A stretch of DNA of 64,000 nucleotides, from the NCBI GenBank assembly GCA_037892935.1, contig JAYXKI010000001.1, positions 992,001-1,056,000 on the forward strand, given 5' to 3'. Source of the stretch: Phlebopus portentosus (Eukaryota; Basidiomycota; Agaricomycetes; Boletales; Boletinellaceae). The notes below the pieces were generated by a model. It did not search any database, was not told the origin of the DNA, and saw only the letters and a program-made list of their open reading frames with translations. The position numbers and the translations under genes were made by a program. Positions 37,401 through 49,440 of the stretch are shown one piece after another; the first letter of the stretch is position 1; every line of letters starts with the position of its first letter.

Positions 37401-38236
37401 GAACTGAGGATGGGTTTGGACTTGTTACGTCCTCTGTGATATCCTCTGCACGAGATTCCTCTTCTTCCAGTCTTCGTTGCTCCGCCTCTTTCTCCGCCAG
37501 CTCTTTCTTTCTCCCTTCTACGGGATCGTATTCAGGATTCGCAACAGTATGCGTAGTCATGAGAGAAGGCACCAGATCTGATGCTTGTACGCCGTGCTCA
37601 GCCAGACTTTCAATCATCTTCTGCTCTGTCTGAAGCATTCAGTGATACAAACAGTATTTCAATAACTGACTACCTACCCGGCGTCTCGAGCTCCATGTGA
37701 TAGTATAACCGACCCATGATCTTCAAAGACCATAGTTTCAGGGATTCTATGGCGAATTTCAATTCTTTAGCTTTAACAATCTCGAGTGCCCTGGCCATCT
37801 CTTTTGTCACGAGGAAGCATACGCCGACGTACGCTATACGCTGTGCCTCGGTCAACATGTCCTTTGTGGCCTGCATTTGGCTGAGAGGTGTCATTGCTTT
37901 GTCTTCGTTGAATAGGAACCTCGTTCGTAGATGAACCTCATCGTTCTCATCCTCTTCGTCCAGTCGTAATCGCGTATAGTCGTTGTATTCCTCCTCTTTC
38001 GTGACAGTCTTCTCCCTCCACTCCTGCCCCCGGTCATCGAAGTCGATCAGATTCCCGATAGCATTCATGGTCTTCTCTTTCTCTGGTGTAACATAGTGAA
38101 ACCTCTTCCTATCCTCCTCATCCAAGCCGTCAGCGAATTCATCTCGGATGACGGGCATCTCTTGCCATCCTTCATCATCATCGTCGAAGAAATCATTAGA
38201 ATGGGTGCTTGTGCCAGCTTTTGGTGGAGGTTGCAT
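34415..38236 (-). CDS. DUF726 alpha/beta-hydrolase membrane protein, TMCO4/Mil1-like
   Basis: Member of the TMCO4 family (budding-yeast Mil1, YFL034W). Starts MQPPPKAGTSTHSNDFFDDD at 38236, with an acidic N-terminal stretch, then the conserved helical region QRIAYVGVCFLV and LGWLDIVKFEQRV. Two or three glycine-rich membrane segments follow (LVIGLSAGILAPVIGAGLAG, FLAGTGGTAVIATAGTLTG). Then come LPLHNNKRVNCILTVSGFM and the nucleophile elbow GFSLGAR (G-x-S-x-G), and YFDEPE at the end of the domain. A Ser/Pro-rich tail of about 400 residues (34415-35635) is disordered and fungal-specific. Introns are short and all the joins I tested keep frame. About 1,100 aa. Hydrolase substrate unknown; the yeast protein binds an AP-1 adaptor subunit. 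Confidence 0.88.
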
Positions 38237-38492
38237 TTAAGATGCAAGAAGATGTTTAAGGTGTAATCCGCAGACGAAGAATTAAAATGAGAGTGGCATG
38301 AGACTAAGAGATGTGAGCGCTGGGTTCGTGGTAAGGATTATCCTGGTCCCGAAGTGGCCGGCACGGACGAATGACGCTGACCTCATAAACACGCCTCCGC
38401 AGCGCCGCAGCCTCTCAAAACTTCAGAAAATTCCTCAAAAAAATACAGATTCACAGCGATCAAGGACAAGGTAGGAGATCTATATGAAACAA

Positions 38493-39159
38493 TCACGAAG
38501 CGGTACTGGTAAATTGATTTTTGGCTTGTCGTTCCTCAAATTTTCTGCGCGACTCCTCCTGCTTCTTAGCTGCTTTTATTCGCCGTTGGCGCTTCCTCCG
38601 GCCAGCACCACGCTTTCTGCCCTCGACGATAACAGGCTCTGTCATGCGTTTTCTGCTTCGCGCAACGCGCTCAGCGCGGTCTTTTTCACGCTTCTTGTCA
38701 CGTCTTCGGAGTGAAGGCATAGAGCTCTTCAATAATGCTCCGTACGCGGCATGAAACTTGTCAAGCTCCCCCGGAAGAACCTGCGTATATAGGAAGTTAG
38801 TGATGACAGTTCCTGAGTTTCCCAGAGGACCCAGAGATCTCACATGAGTGGAGAATTTGACCTCCTTGCCATCGGTCGCTCGCAGAATGCAGGGATATTC
38901 CTTTGCATCAGATACTCCTTCCGTAACACTCGTATGAGCATCCCCACCATCATAAGTCACTATGACTTGAAGTCAGCGGGAACATGCTGGGAAAGAGAAG
39001 AGAACGGACATCGTTTATGAGTGAGCCATATTGATGATCCCTTCTGATTTGACGATTCAAACAGAGACGCCAGCTGCTTGAGAAACTGGAAAAGACTATA
39101 ACATACAACTAATCAAAAGTCGGGCGACCACGCACCGTGTCGTTGTCCACAAGCTGCAT
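38493..39159 (-). CDS. SRP14: Signal recognition particle 14 kDa subunit
   Basis: Alu-domain protein of SRP; with SRP9 it slows translation during ER targeting. Four exons: MQLVDNDT (start 39159), FLKQLASLFESSNQKGSSIW..., VTYDGGDAHTSV...KFSTHV, then LPGELDKFHAAYGALLKSSM. The conserved parts are the N-terminal FLKQLASLF, the VTYDG motif, the RATDGKEVKFSTHV strand and SLRRRDKK. The tail after RRDKK is a long, very basic extension (about 65 residues, KRMTEP..., RRKRQRRIKAAKKQEE), longer than in animals and typical of fungal SRP14. Reading through the intron at about 38765-38840 would insert a false segment. It is divergent from the ankyrin gene, with 190 bp between starts. Confidence 0.92.
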
Positions 39160-39349
39160 GGGTCAGTTTACAGAGATCGAAAGCAAAGGCATTTCTTGTC
39201 AAAATCTACAAAGTCGGTCACGTGCAGATGATCGTAAAGTTAGTTTGATTTAGGGAAAGAAATAGCGAGGGTCGACTGATCTACCGACGCGCTCTTGTGA
39301 CCTACCTGCTTTCTTTGTACCACACCTACTACTTTCTGGAGGCTTCGTA
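39160..39349. promoter_or_regulatory. Shared spacer, SRP14 and ankyrin gene
   Basis: Divergent start codons are 190 bp apart, so both promoters must sit here or run into the neighbouring transcript. No specific motif identified. Confidence 0.45.
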
Positions 39350-40191
39350 ATGGCATCCGATGGCGCATCAAATAGTATGGAATCAAGCGTCTCTTCTCTT
39401 CTCCGAGATAAATTGCTCATGGTCATATAGATGAACGCCTACTAGCCGCTGCGCGAGAGGACAATGAGGAGATACTCCTAGAGGTATTTGAGGAGGGAAA
39501 TTTTGATATTAACTTCAAAGACGGGTGCGTTTCCTAGTCTACACTTCAGCTGCAAATTTGAAATCTCGTCCTGCATTTTTTACCCAGCCTTGGAAATACA
39601 GGCAAGCTACAGGCGTTGTCAATGTAGATGCATATAACCTAAAGACGTATTACTCGACAACTCGACACTTAGCGTTGCACTACGCGTGAGCCTCTTTCGA
39701 GCCCGTACGATCTTATATAACTGACATGCGCTCCCAGTGTCTCTCACGGATCAACGACCGCCCTTGAGCATCTGCTAGAGTACGATGGGTGTGATGTAGA
39801 TCCGATCAACCGTCTAGAGGGAGCTACACCTTTACACCTGGCATTGAAACTAGAAGACCCTGAGCTTCGGCTGCACATTGCAAACAGTCTGTTAGAGGCC
39901 GGGGCTGATACAACGTACGTCGTCGCCGTCCGTTTTCTCGAGCTGATTTGTATCGATTGGCTACATTTGTTATCAGCATCAAGGACAAAGAGGGAGACAC
40001 AGCATTGGACCTGTTGCAACCCGGAGACGATGAGCTGCGGAAGTTAATACGGAAATCGCAGGCATCTAGCAGTGTATCTAAGGGGGATATAGCTAATGAT
40101 GGTAAGAACGCGCTTGTTCCGCTTATACTAAGCTGAGCCCGTTTCAGATGACGATGAAGGCTCAGAAGGCTCTGGCTCCGAGTCTGAGTAG
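39350..40191 (+). CDS. Small ankyrin-repeat protein
   Basis: Seven exons joined by short introns: MASDGASN, then NERLLAAAREDNEEILLEVF, GLGNTALHYAVSHGSTTALE, ATPLHLALKLEDPELRLHIA, EAGADTT, IKDKEGDTALDLL and an acidic end DDEGSEGSGSESE. The repeats show the LLAAA, GNTALHYA, GATPLHLA and GDTALDLL cores of about three ankyrin units. Length about 200 aa. The layout recalls the yeast Yar1-like and fission-yeast short ankyrin proteins, but I would not assign a function. The intron at 39602-39672 starts with GC rather than GT (ACAG/GCAAGC); only that choice keeps the GNTALHYA repeat in frame. Confidence 0.87.
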
Positions 40192-40381
40192 TTTAGACAG
40201 TCACGACTTCTGACGACCCACGAGAAGCAGTTTCTTGACATGCATTAGTAGAGTTGAAACTATATTATCTATCCAAGCGCTTGTACCTTTAATCGGCTTG
40301 CGGGATATGAGTAGAACTTATTCTATCGAAGGACAGCACGTTAGAATTAATACATCGACAATCTATATAACTTCTAGCAAG

Positions 40382-42589
40382 TCACCAAATGCCTATTTGC
40401 CAATCTTTATAGACCTGACTGCTCTTCAACCAATCTATTAGTTCGGCACGCTTAATCTTCACACCCTTGTCTGCAGACTCGATCTTAGTCTTCTTGCCAT
40501 CCTTCATCTCCCATTTCTGCTCTTTAACAGTGACGAGGCCCTCTTTAAGCTCCTCGTCTCCAAGAATAATCGCAAATGGCACTTCGTCTTTCTCTCCAGC
40601 GGCAAATTGAGTGGGAAGTTTGGGCTTCTTTTTTGCTAGGAAGTCGGCCTAAACGAAAAGATAAAAATATGTATTTTTAGGTACCGAACATGACTAGCAA
40701 GAAGACCAACCTTGATGCCTGCTTCTCGAAGTTCGGTGACAAGTTTGATCCTCTCCTCCAGCAGCCCATCTCCAGCAGCCATGACGAATGCAAGAACCTC
40801 CTTTTGCCGTAGCCCTCTCTCCAGCCACTTTGGATACAGGATCGCAAATATTCGATCGAGACCAATCGACACGCCCACGCATGGAACGCCCGCGCTCTTC
40901 TTATCCGACCCCGCTGCAGCTGAGATCAAAGAACCGACCAGGTTGTCGTATCGGCCACCTGCCGCAATCGAGCCGACGCCGACTGTGCTCTCGTCGATTT
41001 CGTCTTCCTCATCTTGACCCTTTGTCTTTTTGGCAGATTTCTTTTGAGGCTTAGGAGCTTCCGTGGGTTCTGCGGTTGCGTCCGCCTTAAAGCCAGGAGG
41101 AGCGGAAGCCGCGACAATGGCTTCGTAGATTATGCCTGTGTAGTAATCTAGCCCACGGGCTAGGGACATATCAAATGAGATCTATAGATGTTTGAGTATC
41201 GCTTTGGTCAATAGAAAAGACTACAAAATTATACCTTGTCGATGACTTTGTATGATTTAAGCAGTGTCAACAGTAATGACATTTCCGAGAGACCTTCTTT
41301 AGCCCTCGCGTTCGCAGTTAGTGTCGAGTCGGCGAGAAGGCTACCCAATAGTTCCTCGCCACCTTCACGGAAATGAGCCAAGCTTTGAAACTAACTCAGA
41401 TATACGGACCTTTGCGTTTTACATATTCGCCGATCTTGTCCGCAACTACAGGATCTAACCCTTTTTCTTCTGTCATTTCTTTCTTGACTTCGCTCCAGGG
41501 TAGCTTCCAAACAATCAACCATGCATCGCAGGGGCATTAGGAAATCATCCCGTACCTTGTCAAGCTTGTCAACGGCAGATGAAATCGAGCGTATCTTCTC
41601 TGGTGGCACACCACACACTTCAAACACTCCGTCCAAAATCTTCCTATTGTTCAACTGAAGGATAGACCATCAGCTTTAGTTAGCGAGGTTACGAGTACGA
41701 ATACCTTTATAGTGAATTCTCCGACGTCTAGTCGAGTTAGAATCGTACAGAGCACACTTAAGATCTCTGCATCGGGGATCATAGAATCCCAGATTCCAGA
41801 AATGTCGAAGTCCTAGCATAACCAGACCGGAATGAGAGTTACCCCACCAAAAGGAGTACGGCTTACTGCTTGCGAGAATTCTCTCATGCGACCCTTCGAC
41901 ATGACCGGATTATCTCTTCTATACACTTTTCCGACCTGCCAGATTTTTGATTGCGGATTGTTGGCTAATGTCATCGCAAGATATCGAGCCAATGGCACGG
42001 TGTGATCGTAGCGTAAGGACAACTGCTCTCCTCCTTGATCCATCAAGTCAAAGATGAGTTTGGAATCTTCACCGTACTTGTCGGTTAAGATGTCTTTTCG
42101 TTCGAAGATAGGCGTATCCAGTTGACTTCCTCCGTACGCGGTGAAGACGTCCTTTACGATACGCTCTACATGTTCACGACAGAACATCTCACTTGGTCCA
42201 TAGTCTCGTGTTCCCTGAACGGTCAAATTGTGAATGAGTTTTGCTCAAGACCGACCAGAATGCCGTAGACATACCTTTGCGGTTTTGAGCAGCAGTCGTT
42301 CCTTCCTTTTGCCAGCATCCTTCCCTCCATTAGCAGCATTTCTCGTGATATTTTCCTTCTTTTTCAGTTCTGCTAATTTTCTTTTGGCCTCTTCAAGGGC
42401 AGCAACGGCCTGAGCTGAGGAATCCGATTTGAGCTTCGCCACGAGCCTAGATTGCTCAGATATTTCTTGAGCGAGGCTTTCTTCGGCAGCTGACATGTTC
42501 AAAAAGCCTGCCAGGGTCCGGGATATACAGAAAGTAACAGATGGTGGTAATCGATGAGAGAAGCGCCTCAGATGGGCGGCTCGCAGCAT
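40382..42589 (-). CDS. HTS1: Histidyl-tRNA synthetase, probably cytosolic and mitochondrial
   Basis: Class II synthetase that charges tRNA-His. Motif 2 region [13 protein letters not shown] and [16 protein letters not shown], the HisRS signature [21 protein letters not shown] and motif 3 [12 protein letters not shown] are present. The C-terminal anticodon domain ends at 40382. A Lys/Glu-rich WHEP-like helix (LAQEISEQ...KLKSD) precedes the core. The first ATG (42589) opens [20 protein letters not shown], rich in Arg and Ser with no acids, a good mitochondrial presequence. A second in-frame ATG (42496, [10 protein letters not shown]) would give the cytosolic form, as in yeast HTS1. An insertion with [15 protein letters not shown] near 41000 is a charged loop before the GGRYDN strand. 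No defect seen. Confidence 0.94.
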
Positions 42590-42898
42590 ATAAGTTTGGT
42601 GAATTCTTTTGGTGACTCGAGCTCAAATCGATTTCCATACTCGGCTATTACCGTCGATCCTTGAGATCGGCACTGTCGAAACCAACAGACGAGTATCTTT
42701 TGCTTTCTCACCTTTGTAAACAGCAACGTAATGTCATTTTAATGATAACAATATTCGTCTTACTCAATTGTGTCATGGACCGAGATATATTCAGAATATT
42801 TGACTTTGTTTGAGCTATTATGTAACGACTGATACGAAAACCGAAAAAATGGTGTGAATGAAAAGACCGAACGAACTTTATGTGATATTTTCGGTTAG

Positions 42899-45800
42899 TT
42901 ACGCTTCGGAGCTCAATACATTGAGAGTACCCTGAAAAGAGAGTAAGTTTCCATCTTGCAGACTTTTCTTGGATATCTTATAAGCATTACTGTGTGTGCA
43001 CGTAGACCTGATGCGCAAACGGCGGGTCCAGTCCATCCGGTACCTATAAAAAGACTGTGAGTAGTGGACTGCATGAGGCAAGATACAACACCAACCTCCA
43101 CATTGTCCGTAAACATTTGCTATCGCTGTTGAGGACGGCGCGTTACTCATAATCGTGACAGGTGTTGACATGACAGTAGAAGTAGAAGCCTGCCTATTAG
43201 CTGTCTGAGTCGAGGTAGGCAGTGATGTAATCGGAGCGGAGGTCTGTGCAGACATTGCTGTAGCAGTCGGTGCGGGGGTCGTGCCTATTTATTCGTCAGT
43301 CAATGAAACCGACAAATTGAATGGAATCTGACCTGAAGCATCTCCGTAGAATATGCCTCGACCATTCGTTCCAATATAGACGCTATAATAATTAGTTAGC
43401 TTCAATGTAAATTGGAAGAGATCAGACATACCGTCCGTAAACGCGCGGATCACCGCTGATAACATTTGCGCTATATGCACCAAAGCCTAGAGAGGCATCA
43501 TTGATCTGTACCCAGTTTACGCCTGCTCAAGTCAACAACATTCTTGAATGAATAGGCAACGTGAATCACCTTGGTCATCCGAGCGGAAATATCCAGCCTG
43601 AGAGCCAAATGAGGCGATAGCGAAGAGTGCAGGATAACCACCAGTTTCGGCAGGAGCGCCGAGTGAAATCGACCACGCTTGTGTGATATCCGGAAGTTGA
43701 GTCCAGGTCGCCCCAAAGTCAAGAGAATGGAAGAGTCCTTTGTCAGTGGAAACCCAGACATCGCCGCTGACATTGGGATTAGGTGTCACTTTCTCAGGCT
43801 AGATGAGAAAGTCTTTCCCCCATCCCTAGAGATGTAGAAGTTGGAACCAGATGCTCCGTAGAAGACAGAGTTGTTCTTTTTATCGGAAGCTATTTGCGCA
43901 TCGTTCGGTAAAGTTGGCACAGAAGTGAAGGGATTTGTGTACTGGGAGACTTGGACGCCGTTAGCACTTGTCCTCCAGAGCACGGTGTCACCATCGGCAG
44001 AAAACGCGACCTGATTCAGTCAGCGTTCCCTACAGTCCAATAATTAAGTGACTTAAATACCTTTCCACCGTTCACACCATCAGCTGCGCCATAATCTTGA
44101 GACCTAATTATGTCCAGCATATGAATTCTATGTTGGACAGGACGAACGGCAATGTACTTACCATGTCGCCCCGGAATCTGTCGATATTGCGACTTGTTTT
44201 CCAGATGAGCTATCGTCGTTTCCTATGCGCACGATATGCGAAGGCTGATTACCAGCGTAATCTAAGTCAACGGCTCCAGACCAAGTTGGGTTCGAATACG
44301 CGGCAGCGGGAGGCTTAGCCAAATCGGTATGCACGAAGCCTGAGTAAAGACGAGGCAGTCAGAACACTCACGAAAATGAATGGGCAACTTCAACGAAGAG
44401 AAAAATTGAAACAATTCGCACCTTCAAGGTCGTACATGGCACTCAGGAGATTTGGACCCACAGGAGGCGACAGAAGGGCCTGGATCGCTGTTTCTTCGAT
44501 GCCATCTGCAAGGGATTTAATCGTGACATTGTGGATCGTGTCCCACTTCAACAAGTCGTGACTTCCGTAAATAGTACCTCCGGTGCCATACAACCACTAC
44601 ATACATACATAAATTTCTAGTCAGAATACACAAGCAAATAATTAGAGAATAACGCACATGGTCAGAATCAAAAGGATCAATAGTCAATGCCTCCATCATC
44701 CATCCAATCTGAAGATTTCCAAGAGTCGTATCGGACCCAACCACGGGGCAAATGAATTGTCATATGTATAGTACTTATTCAGGATGGGGTAAGAGGTTCA
44801 TTGCCACAATGCTGACCACGTCGCTCCGCTATCATTGCTACGAAAGATTTGTCCATCGGGCCACCAAGAGTTGAGAGCAGCCACCATGATTGTGCCTATA
44901 CGTTCACAGGAAGTCAGTCGAGATATTTTAAAGAGCTGAGAAGGGATTTATACCTGGACGTTGATAGTCGACAGCTAGCCCACCGAAGCCGAAGTATAGA
45001 TCTCCGCCTGAAAGATCGTCTTCAAAACCAACCAAATATGAAAAGCTAAAAAGCGACGAACCAGATACTGGAGTAATATCCGTCCAGACCTTCGATGTTA
45101 TATTATACTTATAGACTGATCCTGCATATACGACAGAGATGTCAATCACTGAAGATCTTCTCCCAGCAAGTAGTAATCACCGTCCGTTCCATCATATGGA
45201 CCAGCACCATTGGAGTAAGACACGTGAGAATTTTCGGGGGGAGAAAGTACGCCTTTGTGAGGTATGAATGTAGTATTTTGTCCTGCAATACCGTTCCCTT
45301 TGCAAAATGAGTCAGCGTAGCCACAAGCTTAACAGATCGTAAGAACGTACAGGTTTCCCCAGTATCTTCAGTGACATAAATGTTGGTGGACCCTAGATTC
45401 GCAACGCCAACAAAGATTCTCGGAGTAGCAGAGCCGCTGGGTCCAGAGTTCAAGTCAAAGGTTACGAAGGAAATCCCAATCTTGTCATTGTTAAGACCAG
45501 ACGTATCAGATGCGGCAGATGGGTCAGGAACGTAGCTGCCTACCGAGGATATAAATGAATTAGCTAAGACACGAACTATACGACAGTAACGTACCTCCAT
45601 CTGTGAAACTTTGGACTTCCGCCCAGGTTTTACCAAAATCGGTCGACTTCCATAACCCATTTCCTGATCGGGCACCGAAGTACAGAATTGAATTGTCGTG
45701 TGGATCGACGGCAAGACGCTAGAACTCAGGTTTATCACTGGTGAATAGCTGCTTCTAGATTGCGAAGTTACCTCTCCCATTCCGCGTCCAGGCATGTTCC

Positions 45801-46315
45801 CTCCTACCTTCACGTAGGTATTTGTCAGACCACACGCAAAATCTGGTGGCAAGCCTTAGAAATCTCACCTTGAAGGGTAATTCGTGGAAATGAGAATGTG
45901 GCCGTTGCTCGGGTCCCAACTATTCGTATACATCCCCGTAGCCTTGGTTATACGAAGATGCTCAGAGTCTTTGATTTATCGCGCCTAAGAAAAGGCTTAC
46001 AAGGTATAATCGGTCCGGGTCTACCGGATCAGTGGCTAGAGCATCTGCACCCCACATTGCCCATCGAGCATCGTCAACAAAATCGAGAAGTGGTGTCCAA
46101 GAGTCATCCGCGTTCTTTCTGTACGCGCCGCCAATATCCGTCCGAGCGTATACAAGTCCTTTCTCGGAAGGGTTGAATATTATGCCTGGTATAAAGTCAC
46201 TGCCGCTTCCGATTTTGACGTTCACCCATTTGTAGGATTGTTGAACTATAGCGGCTGAAGACAGCAAGGGTGATGTCGCCAATGAGATGGCAAGAGCCAG
46301 AGTCAGCCGGATCAT
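42899..46315 (-). CDS. Secreted GH74 xyloglucanase with Ser/Thr linker and CBM1-like tail
   Basis: Glycoside hydrolase family 74, cutting xyloglucan in plant cell walls. Start ATG is 46315 (MIRLTLALAISLATSPLLSS), a signal peptide; the codon upstream at 46321 is TTG. Mature start YKWVNVKIGSGSDFIPGI, then FNPSEKGLVYARTDIGGAYR with the conserved Asp, ALATDPVDPDRLYL and VGGNMPGRGMGE. Repeats of the seven-blade fold follow (VPDPSAASDTSGL, STDKGLFHSLDFGATWTQLP). After about 43280 a Ser/Thr-rich linker leads to a CBM1 start, VYGQCGG then TGWTGPAVCASG. The last third of the CBM1 is out of frame: one extra base after CASG would give STCTHSNAY, and the final Cys is not recovered. The C-terminal end is therefore uncertain (42899 or 42913). 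Many introns. Confidence 0.87.
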
Positions 46316-47271
46316 CTTCAATCCACTCTTGCTCCCTTGGAATAGGAGTCGACGTTGGAGAGCTTTGCGAGACGCCAGAGCATTTATATGATGCTTAGAA
46401 TGGCAATAAATACGCTAGGCACACAGTCTAGAATATTGGTTTCTTGCGCATTTCCGAGAATGACACGTCGGGCCTGCAGTCCTCAAGAGCGGACCGATGC
46501 TTTTAGGCTTCTCCTGTGCGGGAGCAACATACTGTAAATGGTAGTCACGAGAAGACTGCAATATCCAATTTCCGTATTGAGGACTCCCGAGATCATGAGC
46601 CTAACCAAGTGACACGGCCAAAGACGAATGAAAATGAGGATAGGCCGAAGTTCATGAATTTTGTCAAGACATTTTGCCGAATCAAGACCGAAAAGGTCAG
46701 GCCCATTATCGCGAATCCAGTCACTAATTCCAGTTCTGCAAGAAAGGAAAAACGCACCTGAGCCTTGCACAATGGAGAAATCACAGATTGTCGGATTGAT
46801 GTTATCCTTATCCCATCTCATTTGCTTGCGTGGCCAGGAACGAGAATGAGCGTACACAAATCTAGATCCCCGATCAAACTGATTGAACGTCGTGCTGGCA
46901 AAACGCCTCACCAAAGTCTGGCCTTCGGGTGGCGTAGGGCACATGCAACTTCGGCTTCTGGCAGAAAAAAGAAAAACAGAAGATATCTGACATGCCTTAT
47001 TTGGATCTGCCAAATAAACTAGATGCACATCACACCGTAAATTTCATCTTGAACTTTACGAATGCCAGCGCAGCAGGTCGGCGGGGCGTGCAACAATTCA
47101 AATAAAATATGTCCAGGTTCAGTGAGTGAGAACAACCGGCGACGATAACTCTATTCGCCATTCAAACAATTCTACGGAGTTACAATTCAAAGGAATACAC
47201 ATTTAGATTTTATTTCTCCGATTCTTGTATTGATCAGACCTGATGCTTCTTGTTCTTCTAAACGGCAATTC
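46316..47271. other. Spacer upstream of GH74
   Basis: Holds the GH74 promoter and the AspRS 3' UTR. A minus-strand frame of 181 codons (46483-47028) has no recognisable domain and no conserved splice pattern; I do not call it a gene. Confidence 0.5.
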
Positions 47272-49440
47272 TTAGGGTTCCAAACGTTTCGGGTCTCTTG
47301 GGAAAAGTGTCGCCCTCCGGATGTTGTTCAATTTCAGGTACAACATCAGGACACGTTCCAGTCCGATACCTCCACCACCATGGGGTGGGCATCCAAGGCG
47401 GAAGCCATCCAGGTAGCCTTTCATCTCCTCCGGTTTGATACCCTTCTTCAATAACTGTTCTGTGAGCAACCTCGGGTCGTGAATACGTTGAGCGCCGGAG
47501 AGCACTTCCTCGCCACGCATGAAAAAGTCGTACGAATTCGACAGCGCCTGCGAGAACTAATCAGCCGAAAAGATCTCAAAGAGGATAAGATAAACGTACA
47601 GGATCATTTGGATCAGGCATAGTATAGAAAGGGCGCAAATCCATCGGGAATTTGTCCACGATGAAATAGTCGGTGTCATACTTCTTCTTGACAATCCTGC
47701 CTAGACGCTTCTCATTCTCCGTACTTGTAATAGCTTATCAGACAGTAGATAGGAACAAGTGAGCTCAACAATCCATACCTAATGTCATCGAGCACGGAAC
47801 GGTCGACACCGTCTTCAACCAGTAGATCGACAGCCTGAGCAAACGTCAGCTTGAGAGTGCCTTCGGGCCCTTCTCTCCACTTGAACTCCTCACAAGGGAA
47901 CTGACGGCCGACAGTATCTATTTCCTTCTTGGACTTCTCTCTAAGGTTCCTGAAGATGGAGATGAATAACTTGTCAAGCATCTCCATGACTTCATGATAG
48001 TGCTCCTCCAGAGTCATTTCCAGATCCAGACCCATGAACTCGGTGAGATGACGATGAGTATTTGAGTTCTCAGCTCGAAAAACAGGCCCGATTTCATACA
48101 CCCGCTCGAAATCAGCAGCAATAGCCATTTGCTTTGCGAGCTGAGGAGATTGGGCAAGGAATGCACCCCCTAGAAGAACACGTGGATCTTGTTGACTATA
48201 TCCTGCGGGAAAGGACTCGTACCTTTGAAATAGCTGACTCTGAAGACAGAGGCTCCAGATTCCGTCGCAGCGGCCTGGAGCTTAGGTGTATGGATTTCAG
48301 TGAAGCCTTGCGAATCAAGGAATTCGCGGAAAAACTTCTGAATGGAAGCTTGGAGCTTGAAGACAGCTTGATTCGTAGTCGTCTTGAGACAAGGGTGGAG
48401 TCAGCGTGATGAATTGAAAGGATGAATTCGATTGAGTTTACTCGAAGATCCAACACACGATTGTCCAATCTGGTATCAAGGAGCACTTTACTGAGTTGCC
48501 TGTCGGCAGCCTCAAGTTCATTCTCTGCTCGCGAGGCGTCTTCAAGAGTAAAGGGCAAACGTGATTCAGGAGCCGTGATAAGATGGATCTAATGATGACA
48601 AATAAGTACCTATGAAATCGTGAAATAAGGCAGTTTACCTGACTGATCTTGATCTCAACGGTCTTAACAGTTGCACTTTTGACTTCCTCGACCGGCTTAT
48701 CGACAGTGCCTTCGACGAGCACAATGCTTTCATCCGGAAGACCAGCAGTCCATTTGATCATCGGACGCGATACTTTGCCTTCCTCCGCTACGAGAAGGGC
48801 TTGAACTGTGTCAATGCGCTGACGTAAATTGAGGAACACCATCTTGTTTCCAGTTGCACGAGACGTTTGGATACGAGCACGAAGGAGAACATTTTGCCCC
48901 AGCTTATCTGGAAGAGAGGCTATAGTGTCTCTCGGACGGTTCGGTCGCTCCTGAGATTGATTCAGAGGGAGCTTTCCATAGAATTGTTTGGCAAAGTCCT
49001 GCACACTACATATCAGTACCAAGAATCATGAGTGAGTGTATGCGCATGCTGACGTTGGCTTCTTCCTCTGCGGCCCTCGCCCTTGCAGCCTCCTCCTCCT
49101 TCGCGCGACGTTCAGCCGCTCTTCGTACTTTCTCTTCTTCTTTAGCACGCTTCTTTAACTCATTCTTCGACGGGCCCTTGGCTTCCTCAGTCGCGTCGCC
49201 CTCTCCATCTTTGCTCACAATAGGTTGCTCAGACTTGGGCTCATTCTGGGCCACGTCTTTCGCCACAGGAGTTCCTTGGCTCTCCACAGGTCTTAGAGGG
49301 ATCGGAAGAAATCAGAACGTACTGAACGAACTGAAGAAATGTAAAGGCTTACGGCTCGGCAGGGTTCTCGTTTGCTGGTTGTTGCGCCATTGAACCAGGG
49401 TCTTTGATGATATTCTTGACTGTTTCTACCGTCTTCTTCA
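47272..49440 (-). CDS. DPS1: Aspartyl-tRNA synthetase, cytosolic
   Basis: Class IIb synthetase that charges tRNA-Asp. The N-terminal extension has a Lys/Arg/Glu helix ([16 protein letters not shown]) as in yeast, which helps bind tRNA. The OB-fold anticodon domain includes [20 protein letters not shown] and [19 protein letters not shown]. Catalytic parts are [11 protein letters not shown] with [11 protein letters not shown] (motif 1 area), [20 protein letters not shown] (motif 2) and [13 protein letters not shown] (motif 3). The intron after VSYFKG is needed to reach [14 protein letters not shown]; reading through gives a false end. Ends DPKRLEP at 47272. Start 49440 ([11 protein letters not shown]) or in-frame 49392 ([10 protein letters not shown]); neither looks like a mitochondrial presequence. 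Divergent from the AAT gene. Confidence 0.94.

Noticed and set aside
46483..47028. 181-codon minus-strand ORF upstream of GH74
   Set aside because: No recognisable domain, no supporting splice structure, and composition unlike the neighbouring proteins; probably chance.
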